64,000 nucleotides of DNA from Rhytidiadelphus loreus (Eukaryota; Streptophyta; Bryopsida; Hypnales; Hylocomiaceae), in assembly GCA_947034895.1 (NCBI GenBank), contig OX344762.1:78796981-78860980 (forward strand). Direction: 5' to 3'. The notes under the pieces are model-generated. The model was not told the DNA's origin and searched no databases. It saw only the letters and a program-made list of their open reading frames with translations. Numbering within the stretch: position 1 is the first letter of the stretch; every line of letters begins with the position of its first letter. The translations under genes were made by a program, and so were the position numbers. This document shows positions 11,460 to 25,045 of this stretch, one piece after another.

Positions 11460-13700
11460 ACTGTATCCAAATACGTACGTAAAGAAGATAATGACAAGAT
11501 GCAATATTATTAAGAAGTTGCGTCAGCCCTTTTTGGCAGTAATAAGGTCTGAAGGAAAGATGGAAGAGGAATGCTCGAGTCACTAGCCCAATCCTAAAGT
11601 AAAAAACTCTTGTTTTTCTTCTGGTATGTTCAGAGCAAACTCCGACTGTCACAGGCATGTATAACAAAGAAAAGTAATTAGATTTAGAGTCATTCAAATG
11701 TAAATACAAATACAACTGAAGTGTCATCCCTCTTATCATGCTCTACCCCCTTTTCCAGTTTTGCACCAAAAAACTAAGAAATGCCTTTTCTTCTTTGATG
11801 CTTAACACAGCTTATTTTAATTTTTGTCATTGCATTAAGAGGTCTCTTACTTTCAATCTGTCTGGTTTTACGGTTAGCTAGTCACGCAAACCCTAAACCG
11901 GTAGTAAGTGCCAAGATTCACCAGGCATGCCTAATTTTAGGGTTGTCTAAAGGGCATATTCCCATGTCACACCCATTCTCCATTTAATGCATTTTTTATC
12001 ATAGAATTTGTAAACTCCATGTATCTAGGTGATTCCTCCAGTTTGGGTGATTCCTTCAATTTGGGTGATTGACCCAGTCTGGTCAAGTACAACATGTGAT
12101 CACACACCCACTATTCGATATCATGTCTAATTCATGGATCTCTCTGGATTCTCTTAAAACCGAAATCCCCATAACCAAGTCCAACAGGTGATTCACCTTG
12201 CTTGCTACATCAGGACTCTAAACTCTCAGTCCTGTAGGCCAATAATACAAATACATCAATATCTTAATTACTCTGAGTGCTACTACTTACAAGAACATGC
12301 TTTCCACACTAAAGAAAATCATCTGTAACTTCCTCTATATTCGTTGCCCATTAATTTGAACCCTCAATACTTTCAAGTTTTAGTTTAATGTAGAAGAAAT
12401 GTTCCAACAAGGAAGTCATCTTATTTGGCTCAAATTAATCACTTCACTAATGGATGCAAATAGGTTGTCCACTTTGTACTCTAAATTATACAATTTTGAA
12501 GATAAGATTTTAGAGCATTGCAAATAGGTTGCCTACTTTATACTCTGAATTGTACAGAATGTGAAGATAAGATTTTAAGAGTATAGTATAAGACAATTGA
12601 ATCTGGAATGTAATGACAAGCTTTAACCAAGACATCGTGGCCAGAACACAACATGATTTTCAATTTTCCTTCAAGAAACTGAGGCATCTATCTACTTGTA
12701 CGTACAAATGGGATGTGATGGGCACAGCTCAACAACTGTTTTGTTTACTTGGGAGAACCTTCCATAGTCCAGTGCTTGATTTTTGATGGTACACAAAAGT
12801 GACCAAATGCAAAGCATATACCCAAAGATAACAGAGAATTGTCAAATGGCATGGAGATTGTTAATACAGTCACTTGCACGACCTGACCAGTGAGTGAAAT
12901 AGGGCATCCAATAGCAGCCCCACTTCAATTGAATGCAGTCTCTTAGTGATGCGACTGCTTGACCTTGGTTGACAATCGACAATAGGAGGTTCAGTATCAG
13001 AAAAACTTCGGTCCCACAAATGGCATCATTGGAAATTTTGTTGTGTACCCATAAAATTATTAAGGGCCAGATTATGCAACTTGTTAATTATTCATATAAT
13101 GGAAAAAAAACATTTTGGCTTTGATTCAGTTCTGCAATAACATAGTAATTAGATGCTACGCCATAGAGTTGACCCATGATTTGGAATTAAAAGCTACGTG
13201 CAAAGCGGAAACACTTTTGCTCCCCCAAAAGATTTTCCAACCAACCAATGACTCTTCGCATATTAAACTAAATTCACTCCCAGGGAGACACAAGCGTTGG
13301 AGATTCCTAGTCAACCAATGACTCTTTGTATATCAATTCATAAATGATGAGGAGGACATTTTCCAGCCAATGAATGACAAAGAATCTCTCCATGTGGGAT
13401 AGAAGTGCAATTATTCATTCTTCAAATTTTGTGTGAAAAGGGAATGTCTTCTACAATAGTTTGACTTCTAATAAGTGTTTTTGGGTTAAACTAAATTCAC
13501 TCCTCGGGATTCAAGGATGAATTATCCCAATCTCCAAGGGGAAATGGTTTAGGCTAGTTAACAATGTTATGCCTTGTTGTGGAACAATGGAACAATTCAA
13601 TTTAGTTGCATATTAGTTTTAATTATTTACAAATTTCAATTTGTTTGCACTAGACTAAAATGGGTTTGATGCATAGGTACAATATAGTTGTACATACATC
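11460..13700. other. Kinase 3' flank and non-coding AT-rich DNA with short tandem repeats
   Basis: The 3' untranslated region of the kinase must start here but no clear polyadenylation site was assigned. No gene is visible. Small tandem repeats occur: about 20-bp units around GGGTGATTCCT at 12,031-12,075, and a 65-bp unit repeated at 12,455 and 12,520 (GCAAATAGGTTG). A dispersed repeat copy lies at about 13,372-13,490 (see the entry at that position). Confidence 0.55.
13372..13490 (+). repeat. Dispersed repeat family R2, copy 1
   Basis: Contains GACAAAGAATCTCTCCATGT followed by a conserved stretch ending near GTCTTCTACAATAGTTTGAC. The same sequence recurs at about 35,866-35,985 and 57,354-57,470 in this orientation, and at about 36,190-36,250 and 36,918-36,995 inverted. 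It has no coding potential. Element boundaries are not clear. Confidence 0.7.
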
Positions 13701-13712
13701 AAAACACTTAAG

Positions 13713-13865
13713 GTAAATGAGCCCTTTGTGGACACAAATGGGAGCAAGCCCATTGTGGACAAAATCGTAATAGTAGTGCACATTTAAGTTCTTGAAATGT
13801 ACACTTCTAATACATTTTGTCCACAATGGGCTTGCTCCCATTTTGCCCACAATGGGCTCATTTAC
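13713..13865. repeat. Inverted repeat (foldback) with 53-bp arms
   Basis: The left arm (13,713-13,765) begins GTAAATGAGCCC and the right arm (13,814-13,865) ends GGGCTCATTTAC. The arms are nearly complementary over their whole length around a loop of about 48 bases. Within each arm a similar motif recurs (GGGCTTGCTCCC beside CACAATGGGCTC). A transcript would form a long hairpin. It may be a foldback MITE or a small-RNA precursor; nothing else favours one reading. Confidence 0.75.
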
Positions 13866-16800
13866 TTTATTTATTTGAACCCAAGGTTTGAAATGAATAA
13901 AATGAAAAGATTGGAGATATTGAAATCTTCAAAATCTGTGAATTTCTTCAAGATTTTTTGATTGCTACAGCCACAACAATTGGATGGAGGTGTGTAATTG
14001 TTTTAACATTTGAAAATGTGTGGGGCCATCTTTCGTAGCCTGCAAATTTTCAATTTGTTCATTATTAGCTCATTTGGCTAAGAATGTAAATTATGAAGGA
14101 AATCCCTTTTATAGGTGTGATTTCTTTTTGTGTTAATTTAAAAGCACTTTTATCTAAATTTTCAAATTTGAATAATATTTCATTCAAGATTTTGGATAAA
14201 TTGCATTAAAATATATGTAAAACAACAATGGACAAGGGTGGTTTCATTTTAGTGGAAGAAGAGCAACAATTACTTTATAAGAATATTGCAAATTGAGAGT
14301 CGTCATTCCAGTCCTATTTGAAGACAATTAGCTTACTTTGTGCTCAATAGTGACCTGGGAAGCCAATGAAAATACATTCTAACCATAGGACCGTAAATAA
14401 AAAGTTTAAAATTTTTTTGTGCAAATTTTCTTTTGAGAAAAATATTCAAAGAAATTTGAATTGTCTTAACACTTCACTACTTTTGAAGATTGTTGCTTGA
14501 GTGACGTGGTGAAAAGTTTTCAAAGAACCTTTCATCGTCTAAGTTTCTATTTTTATCATATACGGTTCAAAAATGCTTAAGGAATGTTTAACATTGACAT
14601 ATAGAAAGTGGGAAGTGCTATAAAGAATAAACTCTAATTCAAATTTTTACTTGATTCCATATTGGCATTAGACATTAGATGAAAGTACACATCAATCATA
14701 GGATTGTAAATAAAAAGCAAAAAACAAATTTCCAAATCTTTGGTGAAGCATCATATTTAGAAAATGTTGAAAGATAATGTTGTGAAAAAAGTTTTTCATG
14801 AATTATTTATTGTCCTACATATGTATGAGTTCATGACTTTCTTCAGTTTTGGTTTCAATGACATGAATTTAGTGTTAAATAGTGTCCAATAACCCTTTTA
14901 TTGTATATTATTGTAGAACAATAAAAAGTTCTTTGAAAAGCTTTCATAAATATTTATAGAGAATGATTTATTAGAGGAGTGTTTTGATTATGACAAAAAT
15001 ACAAAGTGCAAGCAATATATTGAATTTAGATATATAATAGATAGCAAGGATTCAATGGAAAACTATTATCCATATTAGATATTATTTTATCTTCAACAAG
15101 TAGGCACTCCACCCTATAATTGAAGCAAATGCACTTTGAAAAGGTGGTTTTAAATTCCAACCCTTTTCTTTATATTTAACATGGTACTTATCACTATGGT
15201 TCATCTAACTATAATTAGAGATTTAAAGTTGTTATGTACAAGTATCAAAAGCACTTCAAAGATGATATGAATTTCAACATGAACACTTGTCAGTTGTCAT
15301 AAGATAGGGTCTCTCTTTAACAAGGTTGTCAATATGAACATCTCTTGAAAAAATTGTCAAAAAGAGGTTTGTTTCCATGATAAATCTATATTTATCCATT
15401 CAAACAATTGGATTTCCAATGGACATTTAGACTAATAAAAACATCTGCCTATAACCATTTTCACTTGCATTTGAAGTACCTTCAAGAAATTATATAGTTG
15501 GAGTGCTCATATTTTTCTTTGATGGAGGAATTGCATATAAAGCATTTGCAATTGGAATCAAATTTTCAAGCCTAAACTAAATTCACTATAGATTTTTAAA
15601 ATACAAAACTATAAGTACTTGGACTAAAAAACATGCCTTTCAATCAAAATTGCATCATACACGTGCTTGCAACCACCTAGAGTTAAAAAATAAAATTGTA
15701 CTTGCTTTTTCCATGTTGGTGAAAAGACATGAAAAAAGTGAATATGAGTGTAGGTCATAGGCACTAGCATTGGATGGCAAATAGAATTAGACATACATAG
15801 CTTATATAACAAACACTTCGAATATCCAAATTAAAGGTGCATTAGACAAGTCCATAGTTTGAGGTAGACAAAATGCATGACAAAAAATCTAAGGTCTTGA
15901 ACAATGCGGCAAGACAATATGGAACAAATACAATTACACTTAAATTGTATTTATTTATTTATTAATATATTTATATTTTTTAAATTCAGGAATTAACGTA
16001 GCACCTCTAGTGCCACGTCAATTTGGTGCTTTCAAATTCATTAATTTATTTATTTTTGGAAAAAAAATTATTAAATAAATAAATAAATGAAATTTGTTTT
16101 TCCTATATTTGCATTAGGGACTGAAAGTTAAACGGCCTTGTTTTGGCCTCAGATTCTTTGTAATGGTACAAAGGCAATTGGCTTAATCTTTGACCATTGA
16201 TTGGTCACTCTATTTTTGGAATTCCATTTTCAACATGTTATGTTGCTCAAATGAGTTTGCTTTTTCCTACAAAGTTGTTCATAATAAAGTTTGCATTGAA
16301 GAGCACTCATTTTCCAAACCATATTAGGCTCTTATGATTCTATATTGTACTCCAAAGACTCGTTGGTCATAGTTTGAGTAACTTTGTTAACAATGATGGA
16401 TCCATGTAGCCAATTGGGAGAGGACATGTGGCAAAAAAAGTGGACAACATGTTCATGGGTTGGGCCTTACTCCATCTTGAAAAATGGATGACCCATACCA
16501 AATCTTATTGATGGTGCAGTGCAACAAATGTGCATCTTTGGCACCAAATTTCCTCACTCCTACATAGAGGCTTGTCATTTGGTTGCGGTTTAGTTTAGAA
16601 TAGGTTGAATAGTTGCAAATAGAGTGCTTTGAAGGTAAACATTGAATTGTGAATGAGAAGAGGGATATAAGATTTAAGAATCATGCATTTGATGTCAATT
16701 GCCTTGTTTAATAAAAGAAACAATGAAATTGTTAAGAACAATTTTGCATTTGATTGCCTCTACAATTGTAATTAGATTGTAGATAGAAGAAGAGCATAGT

Positions 16801-17401
16801 TCAAGAAGAAAAATGTGGGGTATTTCTTAGTGTTGTAGAATAACAAGTTTTTTGAAGAGATTTCAACAAAAGAAGGGCTTGAGTATAACTAGGGAAAGCC
16901 CTAGAAAGCCTTTTGGTGTTTTGTTTGGTGATACTTAGTAGACTTTTGATTGGATTGGAAAGACTGATGCCAAATGTTCTCATTTTGATTATTTCAATGA
17001 CCAAGTTTGTTATGATTTGAGAACAACACTGTAGATAAATCTTCTTTGGTTGCATATCACACTCCCAAGGTAGCAAGAGATGTGAAGTGCAAGTAGTCGA
17101 GCAATGGACAAGCTTTACTAGAGTTAGCAAAGATGCAAAGAGCAAGGTTGTTGGAACATAAACCTATTCTATTTAGAAACCTAAGTGGTTCAGTTTATGC
17201 TCCAAGAAGGTGAGCAAATTCAACCCACCTCTTTCAAAAAAATAATTTCCTTGTGACCTAAAGTAATAGACAGAGAATGTAATTGGATTTGTCCACCTTG
17301 AATAAGCTTGCAGTGTAAAGATTACACAATGTTATTTTGAATGTGAAATTGAAGAGTCAAAGAACAAAAATGAATAGATTATTGGATTATCAATATAAAA
17401 G
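13866..17401. other. Gene-free AT-rich DNA
   Basis: No gene is recognised. At about 15,945-16,090 a small inverted repeat has ends of TTATTTATTTATTTAT and its complement around a less AT-rich core with TAGCACCTCTAGTGCCACG. This looks like a small AT-ended MITE or a simple-sequence foldback. The rest shows nothing but AT-rich sequence with many stops in every frame. Confidence 0.5.
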
Positions 17402-18180
17402 TTGTGTCATGTGAGAAGCATGGATGGTATTTTGCCGCTGGCCCTGACATTTGTGGAGCTAGGCAGGATAGGAGGAAGGTGGCATGGAGCGCGATTAGCC
17501 TTAGATGCAAGTTTAGGTCATGGGATTTGCCTTGGTGGGGATTTCGGCACCTTTGTTGGGGACCTTGGTATTCATGTGGTTCACATGCGTTAATGGAGAC
17601 TCATTTCTTTCAAGTTCAGTCTCCCCCGTGATGGAGTGAGAGGCTTTGCCTTGTGGACTCCGTCTTAACATGCAATTTGTTCTTTAAGAATGGCATCGAC
17701 TTGACTGTTGTAATCTTAGTGAGGTTTTTTTCAATTTCTTTTGAAACTTTTTTTCATGTTTTATTACTTGAAAAAGGTGTCATTACATTTAAGGATGTTT
17801 ACATAGTGAAATTCTACATCTAAATTAGTACAAAAACGTGTTTTAGAGTGGTTTTGAGGTGGTTTTCATGTGCTGGATTGCAAGGTAGCTCCAAGTTTTA
17901 GCTTCATAGCAGCATTTTAGGGTGCTTTAGGCCTTGGAAATAGGTTCTAACCTATCTTAGTATGAAAGGTGAATTATTGGCCTGGCTTTAAGGGTTAAGG
18001 TTAGTGGCCCATCCAAGGTGAACCAATGGTAAGAGTGGAGACCCATCCTAAAGTAAGGTAAAGGCTCGGGTAAAGGTAATCTTAAAATGAGAACGCATGG
18101 GAACCTTAGGGAACAAAAAAGGGGCATTGTGTGCAAAGACATTATCCCTGGAGGTGCGAGACAAAGCTATAGTATGCGAA
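17402..18180. other. GC-richer segment without recognised gene
   Basis: Around 17,400-17,650 the sequence is richer in G and C than its surroundings and two overlapping frames stay open for 63-75 codons. Neither resembles a family I know. It may be the remnant of a mobile element or gene. The rest to 18,180 is non-coding. Confidence 0.35.
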
Positions 18181-18415
18181 GTGAGCAATGAGAGTGATGC
18201 GTGTTTGGGTGTGAGAAATGAGTTGATGCGTTGTGAGTATGAGTACATTGGTGTCTTGATGAGGGAGGCTTGCACGAGTGATGGTCTATGCATTAGTGAG
18301 CAATGAGAGTGCTGCGTACTGCGTGTTTGGGTGTGGGAATGAGTTGATGCGTTGTAAGTATGAGCACATTGGTGTCTTGATGAAGGAGGCTTGCACGAGT
18401 GACGGTCTGTGCATT
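18181..18415 (+). repeat. Tandem duplication, 115-bp unit x 2
   Basis: GTGAGCAATGAGAGTG starts at 18,181 and again at 18,296. The following bases (GAGTTGATGCGTTGT and GGAGGCTTGCACGAGTG) match with a few substitutions and a small insertion of TGCGTAC. The unit is not a multiple of three in register and no protein is implied. Confidence 0.8.
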
Positions 18416-18624
18416 AGTGTGCGGTAGTGTGGTGAGCCGGTGAGGTAATATGTGGTGAAGGGATGGATCTCAAGAATGGTGTTTCTTTACATTTAGACGT
18501 CATGTGATATTACTTTGGATTTTGATCCATAGGTGTTAATTTGTCATTGCCTTTGGCATCCCCATGTGATGTGTGAAGGTGGTGGCTTCTAAGATAAACC
18601 TTTGGAAGTTTGAGTTATATTCTT

Positions 18625-18780
18625 GTTTTTCCTTTTCGCATACGGAAGGTCGGCTACTACATGGAGCATTTCAAGCCAGAATGCATAGGATTCATATCAA
18701 TGTTGTTTTTCCTTTTCGCATATGGAAAGTCGGCTATTGCATGAAGCTTAAACGCATAGGATTCGTATCATTGTAGTTTG
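18625..18780 (+). repeat. Tandem duplication, about 80-bp unit x 2
   Basis: GTTTTTCCTTTTCGCATA occurs at about 18,625 and 18,705. Each copy is followed by GGAAGGTCGGCTACT or a close variant, and by GCATAGGATTC. It is probably a local duplication. The stretch from 18,781 to 19,935 shows no gene. Confidence 0.75.
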
Positions 18781-19935
18781 AAATTTCAGTGTTGTGAGTT
18801 TATTCCAACAACAGCGTGCGTAGAAGGTGTTTGTCAGATGTTCAATTTTAATGCTAGTGTCGACGTGAAGATTTGTTGGGTTGGGAGACGCAAGAGCGGG
18901 AGGTGGTGACCTCCGATCACCGGTCAATCACGTGAGCGACTGGATGTTACCGGTCAGTCAAGTGACGTGGCAAGGAGCTGAGGTGGCTTGGAAAGGGGTC
19001 GAGGTGGCGACCAACACAACAGTCCCGTGCGGAACAATATGGGGTGACAGGTGACCTTTTGGTGACCACAGACTACTTGCAATAGTGATTAAGTAAGTTC
19101 ATTAACCTTACTTATTGGGAGATTAGAGCAATTAATCAGGGTTATTAAGAGTTAATTAATATTAATCAGAAGGTAATTAATACTAATTAATTACTTGAAA
19201 ATTGAAGAAAAAAATATTATTATTAAAAATAAATAAATAAAAATCCTAAAAACTTAAACATTTCTAAGACTTCAAGGGAAAGCACAAGTACTAATTGTGG
19301 GCTAGTGGGGGCAAGGAAAACTTACCAAACGGGAGAAAATTAGCTTTCTTTGGAAAAATCAGCACTCTATTTAGGGTTGGAAAGTACATTAAAAGTCTCC
19401 AAACTCAAATTTGACCTAAAAAATGAGATCCATGTGTTAGAAGGTGATAAAGGGGATTGACGAGAGACTTTTGAGTGTTTTTTGTGGATTTTTGGGTTAA
19501 GTGAGGGTCAATCCTGAAATTTCAGCACTTCATATTGGATTTATAATTCCATGTTATGAACCAAAAACTCAAAATTGACCTTGGATTTTGAACTCTATGG
19601 ACGAAGAGCATCTATATGGTGAGTTCAAGGGAGTGTTTGAGTGTTTCAGGGGATTTTTAGGAGGTTTTAGGTGGTGAAGCTAGTTTTGATCTAAACCCTA
19701 AATTTAAAACCTAAACTCCAAAATGTTAATGTAAACTTCATGGCCTAAAGAGGGATTACGGGAGGGTATTATCATTGTAGTTTGGGGATCAAGGTTTAGA
19801 CTCCAATTCCGGCAACCATTGGGCCAATGGAAATTGGAGGCCCACGGTTACACTTTCATACTATACTTATAGTAGGTTTCTAAAGCATCTTTGGGACTCC
19901 AATTCCTAGTGAGTGACCAAAGCACCGGTTTCCTT

Positions 19936-20364
19936 ATGGTCACTACGAGAGCACGTGCGGCTGCTCAAGCTACTCATAGTGATCCTTATGCCCATTTGAA
20001 AGCACAACACAGGGTTTTGACCCATGAGGAGCAACTTGAGAAGGCCAATTTCACCGCCACTTTATTACAATTTCTTCATGAGCACATGCCGATTCGAGGA
20101 TTGCAACATTATGAAGGAGAGCAGTGGATATGATGGCAAGAGGACTTAGCTCAAGCTCAAGAGGGTAACGTAGAGGGACTCAGGGTGGCAACTCATCGCC
20201 TATTTGTTGAGCTCACGCCATTCATCACTTGGGAGAAGTGGGATATTGATCGTGAGAAGATTCTTGAGGATTGCTTATGTGCACAGATGGTTGACAAAGT
20301 AATGGACATAATCGTTTTGGTGGGAAGCCAATACATCAACAAATTCCGCCTATTGAAAGATTGA
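19936..20364 (+). pseudogene. Unidentified coding relic beginning MVTTRARAA
   Basis: A 143-codon frame beginning MVTTRARAAAQATHSDPY is interrupted by one TGA at 20,131-20,133 and otherwise reads through to a TGA at 20,362. The protein is hydrophilic and compositionally normal (for example HEEQLEKANFTATLLQFLHE before the stop and FVELTPFITWEKW after it), so it was probably coding. The N-terminus recalls gag regions of plant LTR retrotransposons, but no protease, reverse transcriptase or LTR was seen nearby, and I do not assign a family. The stop replaces a codon that could have been CGA, a common result of cytosine deamination. Confidence 0.5.
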
Positions 20365-23296
20365 GCTAAAGCTAAGGGCATTATTGGTAGAGATAGGTGG
20401 ATTTTTATTTCTTTAGAATTGACAATATGATTGGTTAGTTCTAGTTTTGGAGTGTAGTTGGTGGCATGTGCCAACCACTTCTTTTGATTTTGAGTGAGAG
20501 TTGATTTTCCCACACATGACATGATATTCATCTAGAAAATTGGTTTCAACCATTTTTGTGATTTTGTTGCATTTTGCAAAGGTGGACCAAACCACATGGT
20601 TTCACCATGTACAAGGACAAGGGTGCCTCTGAGAACTTTGAGTAGTTGAATATTGATTCAACAAGAAATCAAATCACTCAAGTTGATTTGAGTAGGAGTG
20701 ACATCCAAAGATTATTTGAATTCTTCTAAGACTTGCAAGTAGGATCACCTAGCCAAGTGTTGAGGCAAGATTAGATAGAAGAATTGGCTTTACCATTTAT
20801 TTTATCCCCATTGGCACAAGATCACAATGGAGTCCAGCCACAAAGAGCTCTGAGTACTAAGATATTGAGTGTCAAATCAACCACCTCCACTCTCCGTATT
20901 GAAGTTTTGAAATCAACAAGACCGTATTCGCATTATTTGTGAACGAAGTCTTAAGAGACCTGTGAATGAGGTTCTTTTGTACCATGCTAAAGAGAAAGAG
21001 AAAGTGGAGGCAATTGATTCGATTATCCCTTAACTTGCATTGCTGTGATATTGAAAAATAAGGGTCAATGACGAGGGGTCATTAGGCTTACATTCTTTGG
21101 GTGCGTCAATTTACCTACCTTTTCATTGATCTTCACATAATTTCAAGTCCAAGGATATTTATTTTACACCATGTGGAAAGAAGGGTCAAGTGTTGTGCTA
21201 TTGGCTAGCAAGGGATTCACCTAATCACACTCACTGGTGAGATGCAAAACATATTTCATAGGCCTTCCAAACAAGGTATGTTTTCCATTCAAACTTGGAG
21301 TGTAAGGAACTTGTGAAATTGAATTAGGGATTTTGGAGCTTAATTTTGCATTTGGGTCTTCTTCAAAGTATCCATTGATGATTTATGGTATAGTCTATAT
21401 CTCTTCATTTCGTAATTTACCAAAAAATTATACCAATGAGTTCAAATTGTACATCCTTTTAAGTACAATGCATGCATTGTTATAGCACATTGGTTTAGGG
21501 TTTTGTATTTTTTTATATTACTATCACCTTTGAAATAAAATGTAGGGATCAATAAACTATTGGAATGTAGGAACTATCAACTACTTAAAATATGTGTGGA
21601 ATCTGGTGCAAAGCTTTAAATTACATGTCCAATTGTAAGTCTCAACTCTTGTTTGAACGGGAATAGTACACCTCATCCTTGTATCTACTCTCTCCGTGAT
21701 TGTATGGTGCAATTCTAGAACAAATAAAGATAAAAGTTGCTTGTTCCTTCTTCATTCATGTTTTGAAATCTCTTATGTTTAATGAAACCCCATAAGAAGC
21801 AAAATTTGGCAATCAATCGTGTTTTCACAATGCTTACAGTGGAGGATACCTATGCCCAAATTTTGTAAAATAGAAGACAAGAAGAAGAAAAGACAACCTT
21901 TGATGAAGGAATAGCAACTCAAAATGTTGAGGATGGGAGCTAATTTCACACATCATATAAAGAAAGATTTACCATAAAAGAATAACAAAAAGAGCTTTCT
22001 ATTTATCCAAATGGAGCTTCCACCAAAAATTATAATTAGAAAGCAATCTATATCAAAGAGATTCTACTCAAAGATTGAAACAAGGCCATTTGGAAGCAAG
22101 AAGATTCAACAAGAGTGGATCAATAGTTAAATATTTTTTTATAGTATTTTGTATGGTGCTAAACTACCGGTGGAGTGGTATATGACCATTGGTAGAGTTA
22201 TGAGGTGTAACCATTTGCTTTGAAAAGTTGCCGGAAATCCAACCATCATAATGTGGTAAGTTCCTAAAAACCATATACACTAGATTATATGGTTTGATTA
22301 GGCAAGAGTTGATCCCATTAGTTTTTTGAAATTTTCCATACAAGAGATACTTTCACAGCTCTACAATTTAGGATTAAAGCCAAAAGGCGGATGACAAACT
22401 TTGACTTAGATAAAGGGGTTGGATAGAAGACAACATGTGTGGAAGGTTGGATGGACAAGTGGTGGTTTATTGTTATTCATTTATTTATTTATTGATGTGG
22501 AGTAATTTTCATGATTATTTACTAATGTAGAGACATTGCTTTGTCAAATGTTGTTTTGGGGGTCAAAGTTGCAATCAATGGACTTTTGAAGTTCACACAA
22601 CTTTGATATTTAAGAAAAGACATCATGTTAGAATCTACTTTTATAATTTTAGGAGGCCTAACAATTAAACAATCAACCATAAATCTACACTTCATTGATG
22701 TTGTTATTAAGGTCTTAATTTTGGGAGTAAATATTTTTTATGAAAAAAGAACAAATTAGCTTTTTGAGAACATAAATTTTATTTCAATCATTTTTTCGAG
22801 CAAATCAAAAACTAGTCTTGAGAGGATCCATTTTGTTAGTTTTGTTCAAAATCAAAACAAAAATTTTGAATATCAAAATTGAGATTGAATGGTTGAAAAT
22901 TAAAATAGTATGTTCCTCGTGTGGAGTAAACCATTGATTCACCTTCTACACGAAAAGCTTGCCTTTTTGATACAATGAAGTTTTTGTCATACTAATGGAG
23001 TTCTTCCTCGTACATTAGAATCTCAAAAAATTGATAACATTCAACTAAGTTTTTTAAGGTACTAGGCACCTAATTGTGACTTGTTTCTGAAAACCAACAT
23101 TGTGCATCAATAGACGATGTACATTGTCTTAAATGTACATCTTCTACTCATGAGAGCCTTTGGATGATTTTGAATACAATGGAAATTTCAACCATTTGAA
23201 AATTCAACCATTGGAACATTGTATATATAATAAACCATGAATTTTCATACAACGTCCAAAAAATATAAATATTATAAGAAAGTCTTGGACACCCTT
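20365..23296. other. Decayed coding fragments in non-coding DNA
   Basis: A fragment at about 20,907-21,031 reads QQDRIRIICERSLKRPVNE and continues with AKEKEKVEAID before a stop. It may belong to the same dead element as the relic just upstream. Between 21,930 and 22,450 several short open stretches are separated by stops without recognisable similarity. No intact gene is present. Confidence 0.35.
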
Positions 23297-23880
23297 TTAA
23301 CCCCTAAATGTCCAAATCCTTCCTCAAAATTTACGATTCCAGAAAAATCATCATAAAGTACTAATTGGAAGAATTTTGGAATTCATATACAAATAAAAGT
23401 TGTGGATTTTGAGTTGTAGATTCTATTTGTATAGTTAGATTCACCAATGCTATCACCAATATTTTTTTATAAATTTTAAAAGGAAAATTTCAAAATTCCT
23501 TCTAAATTTGATTACAAGCAATATATTATCGTTTTTTTGTACAATTTGTTGGAATGGATTTGGAAAGAGGTTCTCTTCACATTATGATTTTTTGAATTTT
23601 TTTTGTGTTCTTTAAATCTAGATATGACCTCATTTTAGCAACTCTAGTTTTGAACTAGAGTCAATGTAATTTTGGCCTGATCAACCACTTGACACACTTC
23701 CACATTTGTAATTATAGAAAAACATGTACTTTGGTAACACCATGTCCAAACATTACATAGGACATTACAACTTGATAAAGTATCTCCACAAATCATGATG
23801 ACTTTCATCCAAGTAGTAATTTGCATGAAACTTGTTGTTAGTCATCCAGAAATTGGACGTTGAAGCACTTCAAGGTTAAA
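23297..23880 (+). repeat. Dispersed repeat family R1, copy 1
   Basis: Starts at TTAA followed by CCCCTAAATGTCC and contains TCACCAATGCTATCACCAAT at about 23,441. It ends near CTTCAAGGTTAA. Copy 2 lies inverted at about 26,520-27,123 and copy 3 in the same orientation at about 49,470-50,045. All three share long stretches at moderate divergence, so they descend from one element. No frame is conserved. TTAA at both limits suggests a TTAA-specific, piggyBac-like or other non-autonomous element. Confidence 0.65.
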
Positions 23881-24894
23881 TCCCAACAAGATCTAAAAAA
23901 ACTCTAATAATCTATGAAAATGATCCTTGTTGGTTGTCTTGATTCTTTCCCGCGATGCCACTTGTGTCTAGTGGACTTGTATTTTCCCCTTTGCAATGAA
24001 ATTTTGTTTTATTCGTTTCAAAAAAAAAAAAATCCATGAAAAAAGATCCATGATCAAATGCTTATTATGTTATTATTTGACCTTCTAGGCCGGCTCGGTA
24101 CTTACAAATGATTCCTGGTCTAGTTGACCTTCAAAGACCGACTTGGTACTTGCAATGTCCTATCAAGTAAATAAATGTACAGTACTTGGCTTTTCGTTTA
24201 TATATCTAATATTTGGGGCTAGATCTGCATACCCCCAGCCCTTTCTAGAAGGTCAGAAGGGGTCAATATTAATATTTTTTGGGGACCCAAGATTCCTTTG
24301 ACCGACATGATTGGCCATATTTTTACCAGTTTGTTTATTCAATGGGTTAAAGATTCAAAAAAATTAAAAATAAAAGGTTTCTGGGAAATTGGTACACGAT
24401 GAAAACTCAGGGTGTTTTTTGAGCGATACTCTATATCATGTTATTTTGATACTTGAAGAATTTCAGGGGATCTGCCTAAAGCTGCCTGAGCTGTCTAAAT
24501 TTTTTTAGGGTAACATAATTTTTTATTTGAGCACCTAATTGGAAAAAAATAAATTATACTCCCACCAAGGGGGTACATACTCACACCTTGTGTCAAAATT
24601 TTGTGAACATCTTTCCAAAATTAACTTTATGTAAAACTACCCAAGATTTTTTGTGTATGTCAAGCGGTCACTCTCTATTTCCCTATAACTACAAGTGCAA
24701 AGTATTTCAAGTCATTTTTTTCATATGTTTATTAAACCATCTCTCACGTTCTTTCATAGCTCTAAATATCTAAATATCTAAATAATGAAAAATATTATTG
24801 ATAAATTAGTAAAGAGAATCTAATATATAGAAACGGTTACCAATCTAGCACACTTTTTTCTTCTAACTTCCTAAACGAACCTCCATCTATTGAA
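23881..24894. other. Non-coding AT-rich DNA
   Basis: I see no gene. The phrase GACC(T)TTC...GGTACTTRCAA is repeated at about 24,080-24,155 as an imperfect duplication. Otherwise nothing notable. Confidence 0.5.
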
Positions 24895-24902
24895 TATAAA
24901 TA
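24895..24902 (+). promoter_or_regulatory. Candidate TATA box (TATAAATA)
   Basis: TATAAATA lies about 150 bases before the ATG at 25,046 of the small open frame described next. The spacing is plausible for a plant promoter with a short leader. In such AT-rich DNA the motif could be chance. Confidence 0.3.
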
Positions 24903-25045
24903 GATCCATTATTTCTTTTAATATGGAAAGATCGAAATCCACCTGTATGATACCACCAAGTATAGCATATAATTTGAATCCTTCAGTTCCTCCCGAACAA
25001 ACCCACTTCGATTCCGCCTCCATCGTCGATCAGTAAATCGAAAAG

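Noticed and set aside
16801..17145. Minus-strand frame of 114 codons
   Set aside because: Composition matches the AT-rich background and there is no motif, promoter or splice context.
19936..21040. Intact LTR retrotransposon
   Set aside because: No long terminal repeats, reverse transcriptase or integrase motifs were found around the gag-like N-terminus.
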